Source: Sphaerisporangium dianthi (lineage in GTDB: Bacteria; Actinomycetota; Actinomycetes; Streptosporangiales; Streptosporangiaceae). Taken from it: a stretch of 64,000 nucleotides of DNA. This document shows, in pieces, positions 42,817 to 50,670 of this stretch. The position numbers were made by a program, and so were the translations under genes. The stretch's first letter is position 1. The number at the start of each line of letters is the position of its first letter. The DNA lies in assembly GCF_042654065.1 (NCBI RefSeq), contig NZ_JBHSFP010000003.1, positions 124,001-188,000 of the forward strand, in the 5' to 3' direction. The notes beneath the pieces are model-generated. The model was not told the DNA's origin, did not search any database, and saw nothing but the letters and a program-made list of their open reading frames with translations.

Positions 42817-43566
42817 TCAGGCGGCCTTGAGGGCGCGCAAGGTCGCGAGCTCGTCGCCGGTCGGCGGCGGAGTGGTGGCGACGTGGCCGGCGGTCTTCAG
42901 CGGCCAGCCGGTGGCGGCGCGGGCCTGCTCGACGCTCACCCCGGCGTGCAGGTCCGTCAGGACGAGCTCGGCGGTCTCCGGATCGGGGCGCAGGATGCCG
43001 AGGTCGGTGATGACGGCGACCGGGCCCTTGCCGCGCAGGCCGAGGCGCTCGCGGTCGCCGCGTCCCGCGCCGTGGCCGACCGACGTGGTGAAGTCGAGCC
43101 GGTCCACGAAGTTGCGTGTCGAATGGCGCAGCACGATGAGCACCTCGCCGCAGCCGGCGGCGATCTCCGGCGCCCCGCCGGCGCCGGGGAGGCGTGCCTC
43201 GGGACGGTCCGGGCCGCGGTCGACGACGGTGGTGTTGATGTTGGCGAACCGGTCGATCTGGGCGGCGCCGAGGAAGCCGACGTCGACGCGCCCGGCCTGC
43301 AGCCAGTAGTTGAACACGTCTGGCACCGACACGACCGCGTCGGCGGTGTCGGCCAGCTCGCCGTCGCCGATGGACAGCGGCAACCGGCTCGGTTTGGCAC
43401 CCAGTGCGCCGGACTCGTAGATCAGGACGAGGCCGGGGCGGCAGGTGCGGCGGGCGAGGTTGGCGGCGGTGCTCGGCAGGCCGATGCCGACGAAACAGGT
43501 GCGCGCCCCGGCCAGGGCGCGCGCCGCGTTGACGGTCATCACCTCGTCCGGCGTCCAGTCGCTCAT
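42817..43566 (-). CDS. pcaJ: 3-oxoadipate CoA-transferase subunit B
   Basis: 249 residues. Beta-subunit CoA-transferase features: FVGIGLPSTAANLARR at the start, the YESGALG segment bearing the catalytic Glu, and the GAAQIDRFANINTT loop. With PcaI it moves CoA from succinyl-CoA to 3-oxoadipate. Its ATG shares one base with the TGA of the repeat-rich microORF upstream, so translation is likely coupled through that microORF. Confidence 0.93.
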   Translation of the reverse strand: MSDWTPDEVMTVNAARALAGARTCFVGIGLPSTAANLARRTCRPGLVLIYESGALGAKPSRLPLSIGDGELADTADAVVSVPDVFNYWLQAGRVDVGFLGAAQIDRFANINTTVVDRGPDRPEARLPGAGGAPEIAAGCGEVLIVLRHSTRNFVDRLDFTTSVGHGAGRGDRERLGLRGKGPVAVITDLGILRPDPETAELVLTDLHAGVSVEQARAATGWPLKTAGHVATTPPPTGDELATLRALKAA

Positions 43567-43745
43567 CAGGCGGGCGCTCCTCTGCTCATGACGATCGTGC
43601 CGTCCGTGGTGTTCGTGCCGTCCGTGGTGTTCGTGGTGTCCGGGCCGTTCGGGTTGTTTGTGGTGTTGATGCCGCTCGTGGTGGTCGGGTTGGCCGCGGT
43701 GTCCGGGCTGACGTTCGGGGGTCCTTGGCTACTCCGGAGGGTCAT
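43566..43745 (-). CDS. 59-residue Thr/Asn-rich microORF linking pcaI and pcaJ
   Basis: The ATG overlaps the pcaI stop (ATGA) and the stop touches the pcaJ start (TGATG). The peptide is low complexity, e.g. INTTNNPNGPDTTNTTDG, made from 18-bp tandem units (GTGCCGTCCGTGGTGTTC on the plus strand, at 43597 and 43615). pcaI and pcaJ normally abut or overlap. The insert looks like a repeat expansion that kept both coupling junctions. A function for the peptide itself is doubtful. Confidence 0.5.
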   Translation of the reverse strand: MTLRSSQGPPNVSPDTAANPTTTSGINTTNNPNGPDTTNTTDGTNTTDGTIVMSRGAPA

Positions 43746-44581
43746 CGGGCAGGGGCGTCCTCGCTCGGCGCCCCCACGGTGTCCGTGATGGTCTCCCTGA
43801 GCCAGGCGGTGAACCTCTCGCGGTCGCGTGAGATCGGGTCCCACGCCTGGTAGAAGTCGTTGTCGCGGACCGAGTAGCCGGCCGCGTAGGACGGGTGGGC
43901 GCCGCCGGGCGCCTCAGCGACCGCGGTGATCGCCCAGCCGGGCAGGACGACGCCGCCGGGGCGGGGCCGTAGCGTTTCGACGATCTCTTCGACGGTGACC
44001 AGCACCCGGCGGGCGGCCAGTGCCGCCTCCTTCTGCACCCCGGTCAGACCCCAGAACTGGACGTTGCCGTCGCGGTCGGCCTGCTGGGCGTGGATGACGG
44101 TGACGTCGGGGTTGACCGCCGCGACCGCGGCCAGCTCTTCGCCGGTGAACGGGCAGGTCACTGTGGCGACGGTGTCGGTGCGGCGCGCCAGGTCGGTGCC
44201 GCGGTAACCGCGCAGCACGGCGAAGGGCAGGCCGGAGGCCCCGGCGACGTACCGGTTGGCCATTCCGGCGTGGCTGTGCTCGTCGACCTCCAGCGGACGT
44301 GGCCAGCCGTTCTCGACGGCGTCGCGGAACCGGTGGAGCGAGCCGACCCCCGGATTTCCGCCCCAGGAGAAGACCAGCTTCTTGACCAGGCCGGCGCCGA
44401 TGAGCTGGTCGTAGATCAGGTCGGGAGTCATCCGGATCAGGGTCAGGTCGGTGATCCCCTGCCGGATGACCTCGTGGGCCGCGGCGAACGGGATCAGATG
44501 GGTGAAGCCTTCCATCGCGACGGCGTCGCCGTCGTGGATCAGCTCCGCCACCGCTTCCGGCAGCGTACGGATGTCAGCCAT
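43742..44581 (-). CDS. pcaI: 3-oxoadipate CoA-transferase subunit A
   Basis: 279 residues from ATG 44581, beginning MADIRTLPEAVAELI; the open frame extends upstream without family similarity. Typical alpha-subunit segments: GDAVAMEGFTHLIPFAAAHEVIRQG, LVFSWGGNPGVGSLHRF, ARRVLVTVEEIVETL. It is the first gene of the pca operon and forms the CoA-transferase with PcaJ. The 5' UTR of about 80 bases starts at a TATAAT promoter with an overlapping palindrome. Confidence 0.93.
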   Translation of the reverse strand: MADIRTLPEAVAELIHDGDAVAMEGFTHLIPFAAAHEVIRQGITDLTLIRMTPDLIYDQLIGAGLVKKLVFSWGGNPGVGSLHRFRDAVENGWPRPLEVDEHSHAGMANRYVAGASGLPFAVLRGYRGTDLARRTDTVATVTCPFTGEELAAVAAVNPDVTVIHAQQADRDGNVQFWGLTGVQKEAALAARRVLVTVEEIVETLRPRPGGVVLPGWAITAVAEAPGGAHPSYAAGYSVRDNDFYQAWDPISRDRERFTAWLRETITDTVGAPSEDAPAR

Positions 44582-44645
44582 GTCCCTCGCCCTCGCGCCG
44601 ACGCCGGCCGTGCATCGTAGACGCACCGCAGAATGCCCGACTGTT

Positions 44646-44674
44646 GTTCGCCTGGCGAACTTTTGTTCATTATA
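44646..44674 (-). promoter_or_regulatory. pca operon promoter and operator
   Basis: Reading the minus strand, a perfect TATAAT -10 box (44674-44669) is followed by GAAC-TTTT-GTTC spacing and the palindrome GTTCGCC-A-GGCGAAC (44660-44646), which would cover the transcription start. The -35 region is not consensus. A repressor or activator of the IclR (PcaR/PobR) or MarR (PcaV) type is expected for this pathway; none is encoded in the window. Confidence 0.75.
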
Positions 44675-45069
44675 GTGCTCTCGACCTTCGTGAAGTCCAT
44701 GGGCGCAAGGCCTCTCGCCGTGCCGGCCGCGTCCGGACAGGGCATGTCCGCCCATGCGCCGAGTGCCTCGATTCGCCCGACCGTGCTGGTATCCGCCCTC
44801 GCCCACCCCGGGCGGGCCGTGCTCGCGTCCGGGCCCGTTGAACGCTCTGGTCGACGACCGCCAGAAACGAGACGCCAAGGCCGAGGACGTCATGGCCGCC
44901 TACATTTCCGGCGGCGTCGAGGGCGCCTGGATGAAGGGCCCGCATACGGTAATAATGCGACGTACTAGACGATTATCGTGAAATAAATGCAATGCCGGGA
45001 ACCGTCAGTTCTGCCGTCGATTATGGCGAAGTTTTGTTCGAGCTTTGCCATTCCTGTAATGTCGCCGCC
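44675..45069. other. Intergenic region between pca operon and Rpn-like gene
   Basis: The plus strand at about 44837-44981 contains a coding-like fragment (DDRQKRDAKAEDVMAAYI, VEGAWMKGPH) without a start or recognised family, perhaps a gene remnant. From 44940 the DNA turns AT-rich. TGTAAT (45055-45060) lies nine bases before the ATG at 45070 and is a candidate -10 box. Confidence 0.4.
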
Positions 45070-45963
45070 ATGTCATATCTGGAACACGAGGCGTTGATTC
45101 TTCTATTCAAAAATCGTCCCGCTCTGGCCGCCGAGCTGCTGGGGCAGGCGCTGGCCGTGGCGGTGCCCGACCACAACGAGGCCAAGATCGAGCCGGGAGA
45201 ACTGACGGAGTGCTCGCCGACGGAGTATCGCGCCGATGCGGTGGTGGTGCTGTCGTCGGGTGGCGAACCGGTCCTTGCGGTGGTGGTGGAAGTTCAGCGC
45301 GGCCGCGATCCGGACAAGCGATGGAGCTGGCCGATGTACCTGGCGTCGGTTCGCGCGAGTAAGCGCTGCCCCGCCATCCTGCTGGTGGTCTGCACCGACA
45401 CCGGCATCGCGCGGTGGTGCGCGACTCCGATCGACATGGGCCACCCGGGCTGGCGGCTGATCCCGATGGTCGCCGGTCCCAAGGCGGTCCCGGTGGTGAC
45501 CGACCGCGCGGCAGCCGTCCGGGCGCCGGAACTGGCGGTGCTGTCGGCGGTGGCGCATGGCGGTGATCTCGAGGCTGAGCCGATCCTGGAGGCCTTGATG
45601 GCCGCCCTGGGCGTCATCGACGATGAGCACGCCCGGTTGTACGCTGATTTCGTGCTGATGACGCTCCCTGAGGCGGCTCGAAAGCATATGGAGGTTCTTA
45701 TGGCTACCGGGACATACGAGTACCAAAGCGACTTCGCAAAGAAATACGTCGCCGAGGGCAAGGCTGAAGGAAAGGTCGAGGGCAAGGCGGAGGGCAAGGC
45801 GGAGGGGAAGGCGGAGGCTGTTCTCATCTTGCTGGGGGCTCGGGGCGTCGCGGTCTCCGAGGAGGTTCGGCAGCGCATTCTCGGCAGCACCGAGGCCGCC
45901 CGGCTCGACGAGTGGATTCAGCGGGCGGCCACCGCACAGACCGTCGAGGACCTGTTCCGCTGA
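45070..45963 (+). CDS. Rpn-like PD-(D/E)XK nuclease family protein
   Basis: 297 residues from ATG 45070 (MSYLEHEALILLFKNRPALAAELL, the family's usual opening); an ATG at 44992 would add unrelated residues. The nuclease core is visible as YRADAVVVL followed by AVVVEVQRGRD (the E-x-Q of Rpn-type PD-(D/E)XK enzymes) and KRWSWPMYLASVRA. Near residues 231-250 there are five (V/K)EGKA-type repeats, a Lys/Glu helix, before a C-terminal helical domain (ILGSTEAARLDEWIQRAATA). Members are annotated as recombination-promoting nucleases or transposase relatives. The base composition around it is more AT-rich than its neighbours, suggesting acquisition. Confidence 0.8.
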   Translation: MSYLEHEALILLFKNRPALAAELLGQALAVAVPDHNEAKIEPGELTECSPTEYRADAVVVLSSGGEPVLAVVVEVQRGRDPDKRWSWPMYLASVRASKRCPAILLVVCTDTGIARWCATPIDMGHPGWRLIPMVAGPKAVPVVTDRAAAVRAPELAVLSAVAHGGDLEAEPILEALMAALGVIDDEHARLYADFVLMTLPEAARKHMEVLMATGTYEYQSDFAKKYVAEGKAEGKVEGKAEGKAEGKAEAVLILLGARGVAVSEEVRQRILGSTEAARLDEWIQRAATAQTVEDLFR

Positions 45964-46030
45964 CGCATGTCGACCGAGGTGCACGGGATCAACTATTGCG
46001 ATGCTTATAGGGTTTTGAGATGCTTGGGTG

Positions 46031-46483
46031 ATGGACGCCAGGAACACCCCGCGCGGCCGTGATCTTCTCCTGGCCGCCAAGTCGATCGCCGGAGCTCTCG
46101 GCCACACCGCCGCCGAGGTCACCGAGCTCGCCATCCGGCTCGGCGAGGACGGCCGTCGCGACTGGCAGACCGCCGAACTGCTGCTGGCCGCCCTCGCCGA
46201 CCTCGTCGGCCGGGAACCGGGTCGTCGCGACCTCGTCGGCGCCGTCGAGGCGGGTGAGATACTCGGCGTCTCCCGGCCGCGCGTGCACCAGCTCGCCGAG
46301 CGCCCGGACTTTCCCGCGCCCCTCTATGTCCTGGCCGCGGGCAAGCTCTGGGCGCGGGCCGACATCGTCGCCTTCGGCGCCCAGTGGGACCGGCGTCCCG
46401 GTCGTCCGCGTAAGCCGCCGGGCGAGGGAGGATCCATCCTGGAACTTCCGGCAGGGGAGGAACCGGTCGATCCAGGCATGTAG
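46031..46483 (+). CDS. Small HTH (MerR/AlpA-like) protein
   Basis: 150 residues. After a helical N-terminus (LLLAAKSIAGALGHTAAEVTELAI), residues about 70-120 read LVGAVEAGEILGVSRPRVHQLAERPDFPAPLYVLAAGKLWARADIV. This is the compact winged HTH of AlpA/excisionase-like proteins that choose a DNA site from a basic wing. The tail is basic and proline-rich. It follows the Rpn-like gene by 67 bp on the same strand. The ATG follows GGGTG directly; the preceding GTG is an equal alternative. Target unknown. Confidence 0.65.
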   Translation: MDARNTPRGRDLLLAAKSIAGALGHTAAEVTELAIRLGEDGRRDWQTAELLLAALADLVGREPGRRDLVGAVEAGEILGVSRPRVHQLAERPDFPAPLYVLAAGKLWARADIVAFGAQWDRRPGRPRKPPGEGGSILELPAGEEPVDPGM

Positions 46484-46494
46484 GCCGATCAGGA

Positions 46495-46623
46495 GACAGG
46501 TCGGGCCTCGTAGCCGACCGGTTGATGCCGTGGGTGTGAAGAGGTCAGACCACGGTGGTCGGCTGGTTGGTGCGGTGGGTGAAGAGGTCGGGCCTCGGTG
46601 GTCGGCTGGTTGGTGCGGTGGGT
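46495..46623. repeat. Three 43-bp tandem repeats
   Basis: Two near-identical 43-bp units start at 46538 and 46581 (GAAGAGGTCGGGCCTCGGTG type, ending GGTGCGGTGGGT), with a more diverged copy before them from about 46495. They lie between the HTH gene and the secreted BNR protein. Confidence 0.85.
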
Positions 46624-46723
46624 CGGTATGACGGGGGGCAAGGCGGGGGCTTGACGGGGGTCAAGGGCGTGGTTAGCTTCCGGGGTGCCGCCCGGCTCCG
46701 TCCCCAGAGGAAGAGCCACCGCC

Positions 46724-48103
46724 ATGCCGAGACGACCCGCCGTCCGCCTCCTGCCGCGCTTCATCGCTCTCGCTCTGCTGGCCGTCGCCGGCGCGGTGGC
46801 CGGGCCGGCGCCCGGGGCCCGGGCCGCGGCCCCCACCGTCACCCCGCGCGCGACGACACTGCTGACGTCCAACGGCAACCCAGCCCTCACCTACACCGGG
46901 TACATGAACGGTGAGTCCTTCCAGCAGGAGGGCATCACCAGTTACCGGGGCTGGCAGTACGCCGTCTTCTGGGACTCCGCCTCGCACGTCAACATCGCCC
47001 GGCGCCAACTGCCCTCCGGCGGCTGGCAGATCCTGACCCTCACCGATTACACGACCACCTCGACCGACTCGCACAATGTCATCAGCCTCGGCATCTCCCG
47101 CGCCGACGGGACGATCCACCTGGCGTTCGACATGCACTCGAGCACGCTGCACTACCGCAGGTCGGTGACGGGCCTGGCGAACGACCCGGCCAGGTTCCCC
47201 TGGACCGCCGCGAGCTTCGGGCCGCCGCAGACCCAGCTCACCGGGCCCACCGTCACGACCGTCACCTATCCCGCGTTCATCGACGCGCCCGGCGACCGGT
47301 TGCAGCTCACCTTGCGCACCGGCATGAGCGGGGCGGGCAACCAGGTGCTGTACGAGTACGCGGGCGGGGCGTGGACCTACCTCGGGCAGTTCCTCGACGG
47401 AGTGACCCGCGACCAGAACGCGTACCTGTTCGGCATCGAGTACGACCGCGCCGGACGCCTGCACATGACCTGGACCTGGCGGGAGACGTCCAACGCCGCC
47501 ACCAACCACGACCTGATGTACGCCTACAGCGCCGACCTCGGCCGGACCTGGCGCAACAACTCGGGCGCGGTCATCGCCACCACCGGCGCCACGTCGATCA
47601 CCTCGGGCTCGCCCGGGGTGCGGGTGTGGAGCATCGGGCAGAACCGCGGCCTCATCAACCAGGAATCGCAGGTGGTCGACTCCACGGGAGTCGTCCACGT
47701 CCTGGCCTCGCACCTGCCCGCGAACGCGCCCAGCCAGAGCGACTTCACGACCGCGCGCGAGAGCGCCGTCCTGGTCCACTACTACCGAGACGTCTCCGGA
47801 GGCTGGCACCAGACCTACACGCCGTTCCTGGAGCGTTCGAGCCGGGGCGACATCGGCGTGGACTCCGGCGACGACCTGTACGTCGTGAGCGGGGACAGCA
47901 AGACGCACAAGCTGCACATCCAGACGGCCTCCAAGGCGTCGGGATGGTCGGACTGGGCGCTGCGATACACCTCGGCGGCCATCTACTACTCCGACCCGCT
48001 GCTCGACCATGCCCACCTGCGCGACGACGACCTTCTCACGATCTTCGCCCCGCAGTACGGCGGTAGGAAGATCGACATTCAGGACTGGGCCACGGGCCCC
48101 TGA
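46724..48103 (+). CDS. Secreted BNR-repeat (BNR_4-type) protein, possible polysaccharide lyase
   Basis: 459 residues. The signal peptide is MPRRPAVRLLPRFIALALLA followed by a hydrophobic core, with cleavage likely after GARA. The mature part is a beta-propeller of the BNR_4 type: QYAVFWDSASHVNIARRQ, TIHLAFDMHSSTLHYRRS, FGIEYDRAGRLHMTWTWRET, DLMYAYSADLGRTWRNN and KTHKLHIQTASKASG. The family includes secreted ulvan-type polysaccharide lyases and uncharacterised glycan-binding proteins. The His in DMHSSTLHYR and the paired Arg/Tyr residues are candidates for the active site. A GH1 glycosidase gene follows, consistent with use of the released sugars. An upstream GTG at 46685 lacks an RBS. Confidence 0.8.
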   Translation: MPRRPAVRLLPRFIALALLAVAGAVAGPAPGARAAAPTVTPRATTLLTSNGNPALTYTGYMNGESFQQEGITSYRGWQYAVFWDSASHVNIARRQLPSGGWQILTLTDYTTTSTDSHNVISLGISRADGTIHLAFDMHSSTLHYRRSVTGLANDPARFPWTAASFGPPQTQLTGPTVTTVTYPAFIDAPGDRLQLTLRTGMSGAGNQVLYEYAGGAWTYLGQFLDGVTRDQNAYLFGIEYDRAGRLHMTWTWRETSNAATNHDLMYAYSADLGRTWRNNSGAVIATTGATSITSGSPGVRVWSIGQNRGLINQESQVVDSTGVVHVLASHLPANAPSQSDFTTARESAVLVHYYRDVSGGWHQTYTPFLERSSRGDIGVDSGDDLYVVSGDSKTHKLHIQTASKASGWSDWALRYTSAAIYYSDPLLDHAHLRDDDLLTIFAPQYGGRKIDIQDWATGP

Positions 48104-48223
48104 CTCCCGCTCTCGTGCTCGGCGCTCACGGAGATCGGGACCGACCTGGCGACCGAGATCGAGAGATTCCGCGCGACCTGGTGGCATGCTTTCCGGTCCG
48201 GGGGCGCGCCCGCCGGGGGCATG

Positions 48224-48252
48224 TTGACATTCGCCGGGAGTGGGCCTAATGA
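48224..48252 (+). promoter_or_regulatory. Leaderless promoter of the GH1 gene
   Basis: TTGACA (48224-48229), 17-bp spacer, TAATGA (48247-48252), then six bases to the ATG at 48259. This is close to a consensus housekeeping promoter giving a leaderless or near-leaderless mRNA. There is no RBS-like sequence. Confidence 0.8.
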
Positions 48253-48258
48253 CCAGGT

Positions 48259-49500
48259 ATGCATGAAGGGCTGAGCGCGCGGCAAGGGACGGATGGGTCT
48301 GACCGGAGCGGGACCTTTCCGAGCGGCTTCCTGTGGGGGGCGTCGTCGGCGGGGCACCAGATCGAGGGCGGCAACGTCGCGAGCGACTTCTGGGAGATGG
48401 AGCACGCCCCCGGCTCCGTCTTCGCCGAGCCGAGCGGCGACGCGTGCGACGGGTACCACCGCTGGCGCGAGGACGTCGGCCTGCTGGCGGGGCTCGGGCT
48501 CAACGCCTACCGCTTCAGCGTCGAGTGGAGCCGCGTCGAGCCGGAGGAGGGCCGGTTCTCCCGGGCCGCCATCGACCACTACCGCCGCGTCGTGGAGGGC
48601 TGTCACGAGCGCGGCGTCACGCCGGTGGTGACACTTCAGCACATCACCGTCCCGCGCTGGTTCCGCCGGTCCGGCTGGTGGACCGGCCCGGCGGCGGCCG
48701 ACCGCTTCGCGCGCTTCACCGAGGCCGTGCTGCCGGTCGTCTCCGAAGGCGTCGGCCACGTCTGCACGATCAACGAGCCCAACTTCGCCGCGATGCTTGA
48801 GTACGACCTGGACCCGGCGCGCGCCGCGCGGGCGACGCCGGGCGCGGAGGGCGGACCCGCCGTTCCCGGCCCGGCCACCACCGAGGCGCTCGTCATCGCT
48901 CATCGCAGAGCTGTTGAGGTGCTGAGGTCGGTGCCCGGCCTGGCGTGCGGCTGGACGGTCTGCGCGGTCGACCACCAGCCCGTCGACGGCGCGGAGGAGG
49001 TCGCCGCCGCGTGGGCCCGTCCCCGGCAGGACGTCTTCCTGGAGGCCGCGAAGGGGGACGACTTCGTCGGAGTGCAGGTCTACACCCGCGAGCTCATCGG
49101 CCCGCACGGCCCGCTTCCCGTTCCCGAGGGCGCGGAGACCACCCAGATCGGATGGGAGTACTACCCGGAGGCCGTCGCGGGCGCGGTCAGGAACGCCGCG
49201 AAGATCACCGGGGGCACCCCGATCCTGGTGACCGAGAACGGCGTCGCCACCGCCGACGACAGCCGCCGCGCCGAGTACATCACCCGTGCCCTGCGCGCGC
49301 TGAAGGGTGCCATGGACGAGGGCGTCGACGTGCGCGGGTACTTCCACTGGAGCCTGCTGGACAACTTCGAATGGCTCCTCGGCTACCGGCCGACCTTCGG
49401 CCTGGTCTCCGTCGACCGCACCACCTTCGAGCGCACGGTCAAACCCAGCGCCCGCGCCTACGGCGCCATCGCCGGGACCGGCCGCCTCCCGGAATCCTGA
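48259..49500 (+). CDS. GH1 family beta-glycosidase
   Basis: 413 residues. The TIM-barrel GH1 pattern begins FPSGFLWGASSAGHQIEGGN. The acid/base is Glu173 in TINEPN and the nucleophile Glu326 in LVTENG; YRFSVEWSRVEP and FHWSLLDNFEW are further family motifs. TLQHITVPRWF replaces the usual HWDLPxxL, as in the divergent and archaeal-type GH1 group. It hydrolyses beta-glucosides, galactosides or related disaccharides; no signal peptide, so cytoplasmic. It starts 155 bp after the BNR protein and has its own promoter. Confidence 0.93.
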   Translation: MHEGLSARQGTDGSDRSGTFPSGFLWGASSAGHQIEGGNVASDFWEMEHAPGSVFAEPSGDACDGYHRWREDVGLLAGLGLNAYRFSVEWSRVEPEEGRFSRAAIDHYRRVVEGCHERGVTPVVTLQHITVPRWFRRSGWWTGPAAADRFARFTEAVLPVVSEGVGHVCTINEPNFAAMLEYDLDPARAARATPGAEGGPAVPGPATTEALVIAHRRAVEVLRSVPGLACGWTVCAVDHQPVDGAEEVAAAWARPRQDVFLEAAKGDDFVGVQVYTRELIGPHGPLPVPEGAETTQIGWEYYPEAVAGAVRNAAKITGGTPILVTENGVATADDSRRAEYITRALRALKGAMDEGVDVRGYFHWSLLDNFEWLLGYRPTFGLVSVDRTTFERTVKPSARAYGAIAGTGRLPES

Positions 49501-49682
49501 CCACCTCCTACCGGCCTCTTGCGCGGCCCGCCCGATGTCGCCTCGATGTCGTGGCCTCGCTCATCGCCGGGGCCCGGTGCACCAGGGACGGCGAAGTGCC
49601 GGGGACGCGCCCAGATCCGGCGCACGACCTGACCGGCCGAAATTCGGTTGCCCGGCCGAAAGGTCGCTGAGAGGATCTGCCA

Positions 49683-50522
49683 ATGCCTGCCTTCGCCGCG
49701 TATGACGGAACCGAGCTCGCTTTCCAGGTGCACGGCGAAGGGAGCCCGGTGATCTGCGTGCCGGGCGGTCCGATGCAGGACCCGGTCTACCTCGGCGACC
49801 TCGGCGGTCTGTCCGCGCACCGGCAGCTGATCATGTTGAATCTCCGGGGCACGGGCGGGTCCGCGATCCCGCGGGACCTCTCCTCCTATCGCTGCGACCG
49901 CCTCGTCGACGACGTCGAGGCTCTGCGCGAGCACCTCGGCCTCGACCGGATGGACCTGCTCGCGCACTCCGGAGGCGCCAACCTCACGGTGCTCTACGCC
50001 GCCCGCCACCCGCAGCGCGTCCACCGGCTCGCCCTGATCACCCCGAGCACCATGGCCGCCGGCGTCGCCGTGACCGGGGAGGCCCGGCTTCAGGCCGCGC
50101 GCCACCGCCGGGACGAACCCTGGTTCCCCGCGGCCTACGCGGCCCTGGAGGCGGTCACGTCCGGCCGGGCCGCCGGAGGCGACTGGGAGGCCATCGTGCC
50201 GTTCTGGTACGGCAGATGGGACGCGGAGGCTCAGGCCCATCACGCGGCCGAGGACGAGCAGCGGAACGACGAGGCCGCCGGCGCCTACGCCGGCGAGGGC
50301 GCCTTCACGCCGGACATCACCCGCGCGGCGCTCGCCGCCTTCGGCGCGCCGGTCCTGCTGCTCGCCGGAGAGGCGGACGTGGCCGCCCCTCCGCCCGCCA
50401 TGGCCGCGTTCGCCGAGCTGTTCCCGAACGCCAAGCTCGTCGTTCAGCCCAAGGGCGGCCACTTCCCGTGGCTCGACGACGCCGGCCAGTTCGTGGCGAC
50501 CACCGCCGCGTTCCTGGGATGA
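49683..50522 (+). CDS. Alpha/beta hydrolase (proline iminopeptidase-like)
   Basis: 279 residues. Features: VICVPGGPMQDPVYLGDL (oxyanion-hole HGGP-type loop, here PGGP), LNLRGTGGS, nucleophile Ser near 99 in LLAHSGGAN, acid in LLAGEADVAAPP and His in KGGHFPWLDD. The PGGP and RGTGGS segments and the long cap domain suggest proline iminopeptidase or a related amidase/esterase. ATG 49683 is preceded by GAGAGGATCTGCCA. It has no obvious partner among its neighbours. Confidence 0.85.
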   Translation: MPAFAAYDGTELAFQVHGEGSPVICVPGGPMQDPVYLGDLGGLSAHRQLIMLNLRGTGGSAIPRDLSSYRCDRLVDDVEALREHLGLDRMDLLAHSGGANLTVLYAARHPQRVHRLALITPSTMAAGVAVTGEARLQAARHRRDEPWFPAAYAALEAVTSGRAAGGDWEAIVPFWYGRWDAEAQAHHAAEDEQRNDEAAGAYAGEGAFTPDITRAALAAFGAPVLLLAGEADVAAPPPAMAAFAELFPNAKLVVQPKGGHFPWLDDAGQFVATTAAFLG

Positions 50523-50670
50523 CGATCCGTCCCCGGCCGGGTGCGGCGCCTCCGCCTGCCGAGCCGCGAGCGCGGCGCTCCCGGCCGGAGCCGCGGATCA
50601 CCGGCCGCGCCGTGCCGGGGACGACCGTCCGCGCCGTGCCGGGGACCGGCCCTGCCGGAGACGCCCGACC

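Noticed and set aside
44670..44945. A 91-codon minus-strand frame upstream of pcaI
   Set aside because: No RBS or family similarity, and it covers the pca promoter and operator.
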